A DNA stretch of 48,598 bases from Acanthaster planci (taxonomy: Eukaryota > Echinodermata > Asteroidea > Valvatida > Acanthasteridae), in NCBI RefSeq assembly GCF_001949145.1, contig NW_019091435.1, positions 1,009,837-1,058,434 of the forward strand, written 5' to 3'. Numbering within the stretch: position 1 is the first letter of the stretch; each line of letters starts with the position of its first letter. Positions 11,021 to 22,159 of the stretch are shown piece by piece. The notes below the pieces were generated by a model. The model saw only the letters and a list, made by a program, of their open reading frames with translations, ran no database searches and was not told where the DNA came from. The position numbers and the translations under genes were made by a program.

Positions 11021-13270
11021 CTACATACTTGGCTGGACACTGCACATGTCGACCTGAGCGGGACCTACGTGACTCCGGGTGAATGAGAGTACTAGTGCAC
11101 GTGATGACGTGGTGGGTCCGTCAGACGATGTCAGAGAACTTGGTGTTTGTGTGACGTGACCGGCCTTTGCAGTGGTCGGAGAGCTGCTGGAAGTTGGATT
11201 GGTTGGTGCAATTTGAGGGTTGATGCTTGGCTCGAGAAATGCCACTTTTAAGCAGTCGATTCTGACACTATCGTGGTTCCCATTGCGGTAAACAATGAAG
11301 AACTTGTCATCTCCACGAATTACCTCGATGGGGCCTTCATATGGGGGCTCCAGTGGATTCATCATCGAATCAACCCAAATGAACACATGTGTACATGTTG
11401 ACAATTCTGAGTGCACATGAAATTGTCTGTGTTGGGCTCTGGGCTGTGTAGAATGCAAGTTGATCATATGTTGTTGCAATCGGTGAAGATAAATTCCTGG
11501 CTCAGAGTCACTGGTAACTCGGTGTGTGGTTACAAATTCTCCTACAAACCTAACGGAGGTACCAAAAACCAGCTCTGTGGCAGTACAGCCAAGGTCGGCC
11601 TTCACAGCAGTACGAATCCCAAGAGCTACGATGGGGAGTGTTTCAGTCCAACATTGGTTGTCATGAGCTTTCAGAGCTGATTTTCAGTTGCCAGTGAAAA
11701 CGTTCCACGAGACCGCTGGAATCTGGGTGGTATGCTGTCGTCTGGCTTCGTCTGCATCCCAGAAGATCTGAAAGGGACTTGAACAATGCTGACTCAAACT
11801 GTCAATCATGATCAGTAGTAAAAGTAGATGGTGCTCTGAAAACTGCAACCCAATGTGACAAAAAGGCTCATGCAACAGTCTAGATTGTGATGTCTGCAGC
11901 TGGTATCGCCTCCAGCGTGTATAGTGATCAATACATGTCAGTACATGTAGATAAGTGTAACCCTCCGATGGAAGCAGCGGGCCGACCAGGTCAATATGAA
12001 TATGACCAAAATGGGCATCTGGAGTCGAGAACGTGCCGAGAGGGAACATCGTGTGAGAATGTATCTCGGACCGTTGACTGGGAGACAAGATTTTGCTTAT
12101 GTTCAGTGATCAGTGTTGATACCAGGCCAGATGAAACGTGCAGTAACTACATGTAACTTCTGCGTGGCTCCAGTATTCCAGGTTGAGACAAATCTTGAAG
12201 AACATTGAAGACCCATCGATGAAGTGTCTTCAGATGGAACGGACATGCAACCCCAGTAGAAAAGTCACACACGATCTCACAGTCCGAAGTGTGGAGGGGA
12301 ACTGACACAAAACACAAAGATGAAGTGGTAGCTTTGAGTTGTTGACACTTTTCGTCTTTCCCCTGAGCACTGGCAATCTTGGCGAAATCAATCTGCGCTG
12401 AAGCTCTGACTGTGCTCACCCCGTAACAAGATAGGGTATCTGCTACACCTGTCCCACTAACATAGCGAATGTCCGTTGAGGTGACATATCTCCCAGGGAG
12501 GGTAGCAATCAGGAGATTTATTGAAGGAATAAGTTAATGGCTTGTGGTCTGTGTACATACAAAACTGTCTCCCTTCCACAAAGTGGCGTAAATGCCGGAT
12601 CCCCAAATATACAGCCTGCAACTCACAACCAAAGGCGCTATACTTTGTCTCAGCTGTGGGTGCTTTGAGAAAAATGCAAGTGGTTCCCATGCACCATTGA
12701 CGCACTGCTGCAGAATCCCCCAGCAGCAACATCTGATACATCAACGACGAGGGAGACTGGTGCAGAAGACTGAGGATTCACAAGAAGAGTTGCATTAGAC
12801 AATACAGATTTACATGTAACCTGGACGAAAGCCTGGTGAGCTGTATCATCAAGTATGATGTCCTTCTTTTTCGTCCTGCTCTTAAGGATGTCTGTTAATG
12901 GCTGAACAATGTTGGTGCAATGGGGGACAAATCGTCGATAAAGTTGACGAGTCCCCTTTCACCTTATCATCCAGTGGTTGGATGCAGTGCTCATCTACAT
13001 GTATGATGTGACCAAGGAATGTCTGAGATGAGGCACCAAATTGGCTCTTGGCAGGGTTGATGACCCAAAACTGAGACAGCCGTGCGAACAAAACTTGTTA
13101 ATGTTCCTCATGGTCCTCGACTGTCTCACTCGCTACGAGAATATCATCAAAGTAGGCATAGACAAAACGTAGGCCACATAGTACCTTGTCAATAAATCTC
13201 TGAAAAGTTTGCGATGCATTATGCAGGCCAAAAGGCATGCGGGCAAACTCGTACGTGTACAACCCAAAAG
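11021..13270 (-). pseudogene. Gypsy element B Pol: RT, RNase H, integrase
   Basis: Minus strand, domains in order. RT (13270-12890) has MPFGLHNASQTFQ and YFDD (near 13155). RNase H (about 12840-12500) has the acidic block near 12625 and TDHKPLTY (near 12540). Next is the pre-integrase zinc module (about 12155-12040). The integrase core (about 12040-11690) has its first Asp in IHIDLVGP, the second in a TD context near 11808 and the Glu in GLVERF near 11700. The integrase tail (11605-11220) includes GCTATELVFGTS and ends in a low-complexity Ser/Thr/Pro region closing at 11021. Several frameshifts and stops split it. Four clear and one degenerate TACATGTA insertions fall inside it. The N-terminal half of RT, the protease and Gag are deleted: RT joins an LTR piece directly at about 13271. 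Confidence 0.88.
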
Positions 13271-13383
13271 AAGTCAGGTCAAGTCACCGCTGTTTGTGTG
13301 ATTGACCTTTTGTATGGCAGGCCACATGGAACAAAGTTGGAGGGCGATGCTAAACAAAATTTGCTTTTTAAGGTGTCGCTATA
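13271..13383 (-). repeat. 5' LTR fragment of Gypsy element B
   Basis: Aligns with the recognised 3' LTR (10823-10964) in the same orientation, beginning at 13383 with TATAGCGACACC against TGTAGCAACACC. It is joined directly to RT coding sequence, so the deletion removed the rest of the LTR, the primer binding site, Gag, protease and part of RT. Confidence 0.75.
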
Positions 13384-14326
13384 ATGCCTTTAACAGATCA
13401 CACGCTGTATGTACTCACAAATTTATCATCACCAATCTTATCAATATAATCATCAACTCGCGAATGGATAAGTGTTCAGTTTTGTTATAGTATTAACATT
13501 CCTAAAATCAGTACAAAATCTTACAGATCCATCTGACTTGGGAACTGAAATGCATGGAGAGCTCGAAGAACCATTACACTCTTCAATAACAGGCCTTGAA
13601 TTTCATTTTTTTAAGGCACTGCCATTTGGCATTGGTGGACTGGCTGAAATAAAGGGCAGTAATGCCAAACATGAGGGCATTAATGCATCAGCGTACCAAA
13701 GTTAAGGGCATTAATGCCATCCCAATTTTTTTTATATCACACGAAAATGTTTCAGGTCTCAGAAAAAGTAGGATACCCACAGAGCGCGCAGTATTAGACC
13801 AAAAAGTGCTCGGACAAAATGTAATAACACAATCAATGTTGTTCTGCCATTACCATCTTTGATCTGTCATATTATATAAAAGCTAGAGTTGTAACATGCA
13901 GTGTCAGGTGTCAAAATTCACCTTTTTCCTGGTCCTACCAGAACCGCACACGCAGCCACATTGAGCAATCCTTGTTTTTTATTTTTTTTTTTAGTTTGCC
14001 CATTCAGGCAGGCCATGTCGTAAATTTGCTTCTTTTCCTACCTCCATGATTTAAGTAAGGCCTACAGCATACATGCAGTATTTTATTTGGCCAAAAACAT
14101 ACATGTGATAGGCCTACATGTAGTTGTGCTGTGCATGCGATATGCCTCTCAAAAATTGGGTCAGTAGGTCAGAACTTTTTTTGTTTGAGGGCAATTTTGT
14201 GCTGATTGAATGGCATCAGTGGGGAGGAAAGCTTCCAAAAGTATCTCAAAAGTAATGAACACCTGTCTTAATCTCTGCAAAAATTTCTACATATGGCAAT
14301 ACACAAGAAAATTATGAAAAACTCAC
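13384..14326. other. Intergenic, small palindromic repeats
   Basis: No gene recognised. Near 13640-13725 short copies of GGGCATTAATGC occur three times in about 70 bp. A T-rich tract lies near 13975-13990. Confidence 0.4.
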
Positions 14327-14393
14327 ACAATCACGACGGCAATCATGAAGGCAAACCAGCCAACAAAGTCCGTGTAGGCCCTAATGCAGTAAT
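14327..14393 (-). CDS. Candidate internal exon with a membrane segment
   Basis: The minus strand has an acceptor (CCATTACCAG) at 14394-14395, 67 nt open in one phase, and a consensus donor GTGAGT at 14326-14321. The predicted 21 residues read YCIRAYTDFVGWF followed by AFMIAVVI, a strongly hydrophobic stretch that could be half of a transmembrane helix. CpG content is above its surroundings. It begins and ends in phase 2. I do not recognise the protein, and no neighbouring exon could be linked to it. The family-A LTR at 14916 may sit in the upstream intron. Confidence 0.35.
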
Positions 14394-14414
14394 CTGGTAA
14401 TGGTGTAGGCTATT

Positions 14415-14815
14415 GCGTGGTAAGCGGGCGTGATTCATCTAGACCAGCGGGCGCTAAAATGAACAGAGCACCCTCAAATTTCTCATGAACGAGGAAAATA
14501 CAGACATAAATAAGAAACCAATTTCTGTGAATTAACTTGCAGAAAACCTCCTACAACCATGCTGCAACATAACATTGATGTCTTTCTGGCCTGCAGCCGG
14601 CCTTTTGCATTCGCAAGCGTACGGCCAATGAAGAGTGTCTATGTACAGTACATGCAGTACATGTACAGTACAGACCAGTACTGGTTGCTACATCTGCATG
14701 ACGCATTCTTTTGCATGGGTGCGGCGCAGCGGGAACCAGAGGAGCTTCGTTTGATGCATAGAGTTTCGTGCACGTGTTTTCACCACTGTGACAGTGCGCG
14801 AAGAATTATGGGGCG
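14415..14815. repeat. Dispersed repeat, CpG-rich copy
   Basis: Aligns along roughly 350 bp with 46215-46600: a shared TCTGTGAATTAACTTG block, the blocks before it (AAATT..TTCATGAA) and the blocks after it (TGGTTGCT.CAT, GGTG.GGC.CAGC, GTGTTT.CA.CACTG). This copy keeps many CpGs that are TpG or CpA in the other copy. Not a known family to me. Confidence 0.6.
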
Positions 14816-14915
14816 ATTTGTGCGAGTGAATACATGCGCGGCGGGCACGGTGTGGTCGAATGTGAGCGATCAAGGAACGATGTATATGCCACTTTCCATG
14901 TGTCTCACGGAACAG

Positions 14916-16654
14916 GGCAGTCGGTACGTGCGGAGAACGCATGGCAGAAGAAAATCAAAAGATGGGAACAAGAACACTAAAATACAGGCAAAGGACAACA
15001 AAGGAACTAATTTGAAATAACATTTAATTATAAACTTGAACCAGCAAAGCAATAAGTTAACCCTAACCCCAGCCCTGATTTTCCTGCTCAAAGCCAGAAT
15101 CCTCCCAAATCTTTCAATTCTGGACTGCAAAAACTAGAAGTAACCAAAATCCTGCAAAATCTTCCAATTATCACTGCCGAGTATCACAGCTAAAATCTGG
15201 CAAAATCCTCCAATTATCACTGCCAAGTATCACAGCTAAAATCTGGCAAAATCCTCCAATTATCACTGCCGAGTATCACAGCTAAAATCCCGCAAATTCC
15301 TCCAGTAGGTTTACAATCACTATTATGCCAAATCGTGAAAAGGGCAAGAATGTCTATTGTTACACCTTCTCGGAAATGGGTATGGATTTAGAAAACGACA
15401 GAAATTCTGAAATGTACCCTTACACTTTTGGTGGCACTATGAATAAACAAAACTCATTGAGCGCATCACTGGGGAAAGTTGCCTGTCTGTCCACTGCCGA
15501 TATTTAGCAGCTGTGGTCTGCTGACTCCAGTGGGTCACTTGCCCTTTATCACATGGCTCATGTTTTGGCTTGCACAGAGCCACTCAAAAAAATCACCACG
15601 AACACCACAGATAAAGAGGTGGTTTCAGTATGCCCTGCTTGATTGAGCGAGCTACCGAGCCCTGGTGAATATCAGGGGCATACATGTACATGTAAGTGGT
15701 TTACCACACACAGAAAAGTTTTCAGAGCCCTTAGGAAGTACATGTACAATAAATGTACCAAAATCTAGTCTGTACCAAAAACTACCAAAATCAAAATCCC
15801 AGTAACCAAATTCCTCCAGAATCCTCATGTGGTACCTTGGACCAGACACCCAATTTCCTCCCAAATCCTCATGTGGTACGCTGAGCCTGAGAGCCAGATT
15901 CCTCCATATTCCTCCAAGAGTCAAAACTCCATGTAACCAAATTCCTGCCAAATCCTCCGATGGTTCAACTGCCAAGTACCCAGAATCCTCCGAATTTCTT
16001 TCCTTTGCAGGAAAGAATTTTGGATGATTCTGGCAGGTTAGGGTTAAAGCAAAGTAAATCTACTGTTTTTTTGCAAATAAACTTCTCGTGCAAAAACACC
16101 GTGAATTTGGACAAGCAAAAGCATAAATGTAAACATACACATTAGCACAGCCAAGCACAATTCTACAATGAAAATAAGCAAGCCGGCAAAACATGTTAAT
16201 GCACAGATAGGCAAATTATATTCGGCCGCGCATAGTTACCTTAATACACAAGACAGAGAAAATGAGGTCCCCCCCAGTCAGTACCATGGCTAAAACAGCA
16301 CAGCCAAGGAGGGCCAAGCACCTCCACACCCTGGGCCAGAACAGTCCAGCTCAGACAGGTAGGTCGGTGTCGGTCCTCGAGATTTGGCTTCTGCATGGAG
16401 CTAGACACTCAGGGTCCCGTCCCACAGTGGTGTCGGCCTCGGCCACGGTCCAACGATGAAGAGGAGAAGACGACATGGAGGTGCTGACCAAACGCTGGCT
16501 ATTTTGGAATGCACATGCTAAGAGCATATAGGCACTGACTGAGAACGAAACTAATGTCTACGGAGTCTTTTACTGGTTTTTAAATTGTGCGTTAATTCCA
16601 CACGTACCTTTTTGGAGAGACACAAAAGGATTGGGATCAACTGGGATTGTAACA
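14916..16654 (-). repeat. LTR of family A (copy 2), expanded
   Basis: The left part (14934-15060) and the part from 16045 on match copy 1 (3292-3515). The right end (16560-16654) matches the element A LTR start at 7880. On the minus strand it begins TGTTACAATCCCAGTTGATC. Neither end adjoins internal element sequence, which fits a solo LTR. Between the two matching halves lies about 1 kb of minisatellite-like sequence (15060-16040). Confidence 0.7.
15060..16040. repeat. Minisatellite inside the family-A LTR (46-bp core)
   Basis: Three clear units at exact 46-bp spacing (TCACTGCC at 15171, 15217 and 15263), each with the AAAATC.GGCAAAATCCTCC block. The same CAAATCCTCC/ATTCCTCC motif recurs at irregular spacing from 15060 to 16000, especially 15800-15990, as older, degenerate units. 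An unrelated stretch (15310-15640) interrupts it. The period is not a multiple of three, so the open frames here are not coding. Confidence 0.8.
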
Positions 16655-16956
16655 CTGGACTGATATGACCCACTTTTAGGCTGGCAATGTATGTCAATAT
16701 ATTCTGCAGAGAATTTGGGGGTAAACTTCTGGCAAACCCTTTTTTTCACAACACAGTGATGATAATATGTTTTTGTAGTAACCTACATGTACACAATGGA
16801 GAATTACTGCTTCCTGCTACACTTAAGAAAACCATGCCTCTAGTGTACGCTATCTAGTGTATGTACATGTACATGGAAGTTTGTATCAGTATGATAATAA
16901 ATTACACCTAAAAGGTTTTAAGTCAACATATTTCAGATTACATGTATACGACCCAC
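16655..16956. other. Non-coding flank
   Basis: No gene seen. Contains TACATGTA palindromes near 16787, 16863 and 16940. Confidence 0.4.
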
Positions 16957-17063
16957 CTTGCAATTCTGTCTTTCCTTATAACAGCTCCAGTGAGTTTCAT
17001 GGCTTTGCGACTGTTAGGATGCAGTATTTTCACCCGGTGGACCTTCCTTACACCTGCTTTAGG
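16957..17063 (-). CDS. Exon of a TMA16-like gene
   Basis: The minus strand has a strong acceptor (TTTTATTTTACCAG) before 17063, 107 nt open, then donor GTGGGT at 16956. The reading PKAGVRKVHRVKILHPNS followed by RKAMKLTGAVIRKDRIA is basic and carries the HPNSRKA block found near the N-terminus of TMA16 (translation machinery-associated protein 16, a ribosome biogenesis factor). The exon opens in phase 0 with Pro, so the initiator Met would close the previous exon. No later TMA16 exon was found downstream (lower coordinates); the family-A LTR lies there. Family assignment is from memory of the motif and is moderate. Confidence 0.55.
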
Positions 17064-19904
17064 CTGGTAAAATAAAAAAGTTGTAATGCTGAATAGTAAT
17101 ACATGAATTCCATTTCATTTAGAAAATGGTACAAGTACTATAGTATAGCAATGCACACACTATACCATTTTACTAGGTGCCTGATCAGTGATCCCACTGT
17201 ATTCTATTTGAATACCATCTACAGATGCTTGTTTTTATGTATAAAGGCCTATGCCATGTCCTTTTGTTAATGGGGAAGCAGCAAATCAGCAAGCTGTTTT
17301 ACATGTTGAATTCGAGGAAAATCTAATTTTGCAATTTTGGGTATGGTCCAAAGGGCACTTGCATCATTGATTACTCAACCAGAGTTCATGAGTATACACG
17401 GAACTTCCAAAACCATGTCACAGTTTCTGTCATGAGCTTTTCCTTTCATTGTATGGTTTTCAGGGAGGCCTGGTTTGTGTATTAAACAACCACATTTTAG
17501 TAATTTTGTGCGGATCAACACACTAGCTGTACAGTTGCCCCTCCTTGAACTTAGATGACAGTGATCAATGACGATGGCTATCAAGACAAATACTGTACCC
17601 TGGTTTGCATTCTGTTAGCTCAAACAATGAGACCTAGTGAATGAAATGTTAGGTGTGTTATGTTCCATCAATGTATCTGGACAGAGAAGATCTGCAGAAC
17701 TCTGCAGCTTTCTACATGTAGGTTGTGTTAACTGCATATCGGAGAGAAAATGCACATGTTGAAAAAAGGAAACAATGCATTGACCCCTTCCTTCTTATAA
17801 AACTTAATTCTTTGGAAATACCTGTTGGCCTACCAAACTAACATGAAGGGAAATTATCGGTAGGAGACAGAAGACCATGAATAGGAATGTTATGATAGTC
17901 ATCCAAGAAGCGACAAGAGGTCAACACTTTTTGTTATTATTTTGCAAGGAAAAAAGTATGTCTTAAAATTAATGTCAAACACATCACATTACTTGGAGCG
18001 GCCTTTGTAGAACATGACACCTCCCCCCACTCTGAAGTGCTGTTATTTACCGTACAAGGACCACATGTACTGAAAAAAAAAACACAAGCCTGTCTCTGGC
18101 ATACATGTATGTAAATGTAGCCTCGCTCAGAAATGAACACAGTATAATTTATACATATACCATGATTTGTGTCCTTGTGTCATGGTTACTAGGTGAGGCA
18201 TTCTGGATCAAAATGCTACGTTACATGTACATGTACTCCTGTATGTGCTCCGACTGCATTTCAGTATTTTATTGATGAACAATTGAATAAAAAGGGCCTC
18301 AAACAATCAAATCTTGGGCAACCATCATATTCTTTGTGGCATTTGTACTTTTTCCAGCTTCTCCTACTGGTATCATGTGGGTTAAATATGGACTATTTCC
18401 TGTAATGGAACTTAGAGATTGAAAGTGCCCTGATCACTGTACTTCGCGCGTAATGCACATTATGTGCCACGCTTGGCTGGGATCACAGCACTGCATAATT
18501 CATGTTTCACGCTGACATCATATGACCCAGGGAGCCAAATGGTGATGCAAGTTAGGCGATGAGAATAGAAGTTGTGGATTTGCATCCTTTCAATTTCAAA
18601 AATACATAAGGCATTTTTTTTCATTATTTTATTTCAACATCCAGGTACAGGCACTTTTCAAGTATGCTGAGGGATGAGCTACATGTACATGTATGCCTCT
18701 CATCAATTCATGGATCAGGTAAGATAGGAATCATCACAACAAAACACACCTGTAGTAAAACATACATGTACATGATAAAAGTGCATGCCAATCCAATGCA
18801 CATGGGTCGGCCATAGCTCAAGCAGACATCTGGACATGTACTATACATTTACCAGGGTTGAGATAGCAGACGTGCCAATTTTAAAAATTCCAATGCAGGA
18901 GATTGTTTTGTCCGACTGAAACCCACATCCATTATAATGCATAATCATATCGTGACATCATAATTTGAATAAAATATTCATCAAAACCAAATGAAAGTTA
19001 ATGCATGAAATACTTGGGATCTCTTCAGGGCTTGTTATAATTCTTTTTAAAAAATCGCAAAACTACATCACATCGCGATATATATGTTTTCAACTGTGTT
19101 GTAACAATGATCTATTTATGCTGCATCTGGATCTGTTGTTTAGACCTAGGTCTAGGTCTTCGTTCTACATGGAGATGCCGAGTAATAAGACCTAGCCGAA
19201 GCTCTAGAAGCCGGTTTCGGAGACGGCCTACATGTGGCGTGAGTCATCAGTAATGCATAAAGAAACTGAACTATGAAAATCTCCTATACTTTTGTACACA
19301 GCCAGTGAGGGAAACAAGCTGAAATCCAAAACAAAAAAAGCTGAAATCAGCTGAATAGCTAAGAAATCTCAACCCTGATGTACATGACGTACGGAAGCCA
19401 TCTAGATAATATGGTTTTTTACACAGCTTCTAGAAGATTTGAAACGCTTGGTTTTGTGATTTTGTGTCTTTTTTTTTACCAATAATGAACTTTTTTGTAA
19501 ATAATGATTTTGGGGGCCGTGGTGTTGGGCCATGGGGGCGGTGGACACAAAACTACAACTTCTATTCTCATGGACTTATCAACATAAGAGAACCTTTTTC
19601 CGGTAGTGATAGGTCTACTGTTTCTCTACCTTGTCTTACCGCCAAGTGCAATCTTGACTCTAGTACAAAATCATTGTAGGGCCTACTCCCTAATGCAATG
19701 AGTCAATTATCCTATGAATGGATTTCATTCTAAGGCAATTCAACTCAGGGTGGAATTCAATAAATTTGCCCACTATTCAAAATTACACTGAAAAATACTA
19801 CCGGTAGGCTTTCATTACCCCCAGAACGTGGACCTTGGCCTACATGTACATATGTACATGTACTTCCAGGACTGTAAGGTAAACCTCTCAGATAAGCATG
19901 TACA
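17064..19904. other. Long non-coding stretch
   Basis: No gene or domain recognised on either strand. Ordinary AT-rich intergenic or intronic sequence rich in TACATGTA palindromes (near 17710, 18105, 18220, 18680, 18762, 19840), several in the doubled form. It could be intron of the TMA16-like gene. Confidence 0.4.
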
Positions 19905-21035
19905 AACTCCCATAAACACATTTTGGCTGTTTTGATTGTGCCAACTTATCATACACTTCCATCACAGCAATTTGTGCAACCAAATTTCACACACACACGT
20001 TCTTCATGAAGTTGGATGTCCGATGGGGAGAATTATTCACCCTTATTCCTCATAAAAATGGTGAAATTCTTGAGCATTTTGCAGAAGATGAGAAGCATGT
20101 ACTCTCAATAACTGTCCGCTGTGTGATAGCTTGACCAACCCAACACAGCTCCTATCTTTTCCTTATGTATTCCTTACCCTATCCAAAGGAAAGCTGAGCT
20201 ATGATTGGTCACTGGAATGGAAGCAAATTGGACCAATCACACTGCGGCTTTCATCTGTGGGTGACAGCAAAACAAAAGGAAAAGACAGGGGGTTCATTAC
20301 CATGAGCACCCTGTTCCTATAATAAGGAAACAAAGTCCACTTCATCAAACTAACATTTTTGACCTTAAGGAATCTTACTCAATCCTGATAGGCCTAGTTT
20401 AGGTAAATTTTGACAATATGTAAGCAAGAAAACTTCAAATTTCTAACCCAAGTTTGGCAAAAGAAAACCACAAAGTCGAATCACGCCATTTTGTTTTTCG
20501 TCTGGTTACCTGACTCAGGCATTTGGGATTCATAAAAAATTTCCATGCAAGTCAAGGAACCAGACTACATTCGCTTGTTTGTCGATCACAGATCTCTTCG
20601 GAGAGGTCATGTACGCTGCCATTTTCCTGCAAAATTTCCCCCCAAAAGCACTGTTCTCTTTTCTCTTTAAAATGAAAGAGGACATCACCAGCAACTTGTT
20701 TAGATAAATAGTTTTGAAAAATTAGAGTTTCTTCCCTTATAATAGGAACAGGGTGCTAAACGTAATGAACCCCAAAGATAGGAGCTTTGTTGTGACTGGT
20801 CAAGCTATCACACAGCCAACAGTCATTGAGAAGGCGTTCTGCTGATTTTCTGTAGTATGGATCCATGCTCAAGAATTTCACCATTTTAATAAACCTCCTC
20901 ATCTTACACATTGTACATGTACATGTAACTTCACCAAAAAGGCATAGGCATATATCATATTTAGTTGCACAAACAGCTGTGATGAAAAAGTAAGTTAGCA
21001 CAATCAAAACAGCAAAAATGTGTGGCATAAATGTT
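19905..21035. repeat. Large imperfect palindrome (foldback)
   Basis: The left arm (about 19905-20333) and right arm (about 20725-21035) are inverted copies. Both carry TTGCTGTTTTGATTGTGC (GGCTG in the left arm), GGTGAAATTCTTGAGCAT, TGTGTGATAGCTTGACCA and GAGCACCCTGTTCCTAT-like blocks. The spacer itself folds (about 20497-20520 against 20545-20568), so symmetry continues to the centre. The left arm has an extra 130 bp (about 20158-20285) with its own TGATTGGTC inverted pair. The right arm has an extra TACATGTACATGTA (20913-20926). An open frame in the right arm is not kept in the left, so it is not coding. Confidence 0.75.
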
Positions 21036-21469
21036 GCAACCTGACGCCACTTTCAAAACAGATTTGTTTCTTTTTTTTGTGCTTATACATGAACCTTGTT
21101 TCTCATGGGGTCTATTTCATGTGGGCACTGTAAGAAATATGTGAACAAAGCATTTCAGATAGATTTGTAGGCAGAAATCTGGCTGACTTTGTGCAATTTT
21201 GGCTTTCGACGTCTATCCGCCATGATAAATAGGAGGCCAGCACCTGACGTGATTGATGAAGGTGAAAACATGCGCAGAAGTGCTATACAGTGGTAATTAA
21301 CATGTTCAGACAATTCCACGAAGACACGACAGGACTAGCCCTAATTATTCATACGTCAGCATAAATTATGTAAAATACTTATGAATGATGAGTGATTCAT
21401 TGTGACCCCTTTTTTACCTCGCCTTCATTCATTGGGTGCCTTAAATATATCTACCGAAAACGTTTGGGC

Positions 21470-21578
21470 AACAAGCACTCGTAATCGAGCGGATAAGACC
21501 ATGCATTTATTAATCGTCAGTGTTTCTTCCCAAAGTTGCCGACCCAGGTTCAAGCCCAAGCAAGGATCCCTCATCGAC
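21470..21578 (+). repeat. Possible degenerate tRNA-derived SINE head
   Basis: An A-box-like TCGAGCGGATAAGAC near 21485 is followed about 60 bp later by a B-box-like GGTTCAAGCCC near 21548, the order and spacing of an RNA polymerase III internal promoter. No cloverleaf can be built, so it is not called a tRNA gene. Confidence 0.3.
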
Positions 21579-22069
21579 TACAACATGGAATTTCTGACTA
21601 GGACTAGGCCTACTTCATCATTATAGCAATACATGTACATCATGCAGCCTAGATTAAGATCAGTGAGGACAGAGAGACAGATTGGAATGCAAGAAGAGAA
21701 GCCCCGTTTTAAACTTGTTGGGGGTTCAAAATTTGTTGTCAAAAGTGGCGTCAGGATGTAACATTTTCCAAATGTGTTTATAGGAGTCTGTACGTGGCTA
21801 TCTAGACGTACCCTTGGCTATATACATGTATGTATGTGGTCATGTTGGTGGTTCGCTCTCCTGTTCCTGCGCACCGCCTGCGGCGGACGACGAACCACAT
21901 AGGGCCAATCTCACAGTTCTAGGGGTACGATAAAGGCTTTCATACCATTTCATATGCAGAAATATTTTCACAGGCTACTTCACAGCATATATAGGAAAAC
22001 CAAATCTCCTCAAACTGGTGGTTTCAATTGGTGTGATGTTTCCCGAGGCTCTGGATGCTTTGACGAGTT

Positions 22070-22145
22070 GGACTGCAAAATCGAACCTAAATAGCGCCAC
22101 CTGTTGACTCTCGTGAAGCGGTTGGCCTCCTTTGTTTTTTTTACT
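22070..22145 (+). repeat. Dispersed direct repeat, copy 1
   Basis: Shares CTGTTGACTCTCGTGAAG and the following GTTGGCCT with 22985-23060 (CTGTCGACTCTCGTGAAG, ATTGGCCT), plus weaker similarity upstream. Family unknown. Confidence 0.5.
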
Positions 22146-22159
22146 GGGAAGTCAATTAG

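Larger units (their letters stand above)
21036..22155. other. Intergenic, with a copy of a palindrome edge
   Basis: No gene. AAAGTGGCGTCAGG at about 21741 repeats the sequence at the outer edge of the foldback (21040-21055, other strand), followed by a similar TAACATTT. A GGTTCG...CGAACC inverted pair lies at 21850-21898. Confidence 0.4.

Noticed and set aside
14559-15020. 153-codon plus frame
   Set aside because: It runs from a dispersed repeat into the family-A LTR, has no recognisable domain, and its repeat partner at 46.4 kb is not open.
15056-15072. Telomere-like TTAACCCTAACCCC
   Set aside because: Only about two units, inside an LTR-minisatellite junction; no array.
15171-15310. CRISPR-like spacing of 46-bp repeats
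   Set aside because: Units are contiguous without unique spacers, and the DNA is eukaryotic.
15652-15975. 107-codon minus frame with internal repeats
   Set aside because: It is degenerate minisatellite; the core period of 46 bp does not preserve a frame.
20756-21028. 90-codon minus frame with a signal-peptide-like start
   Set aside because: It lies in the palindrome arm; the inverted copy does not keep the frame.
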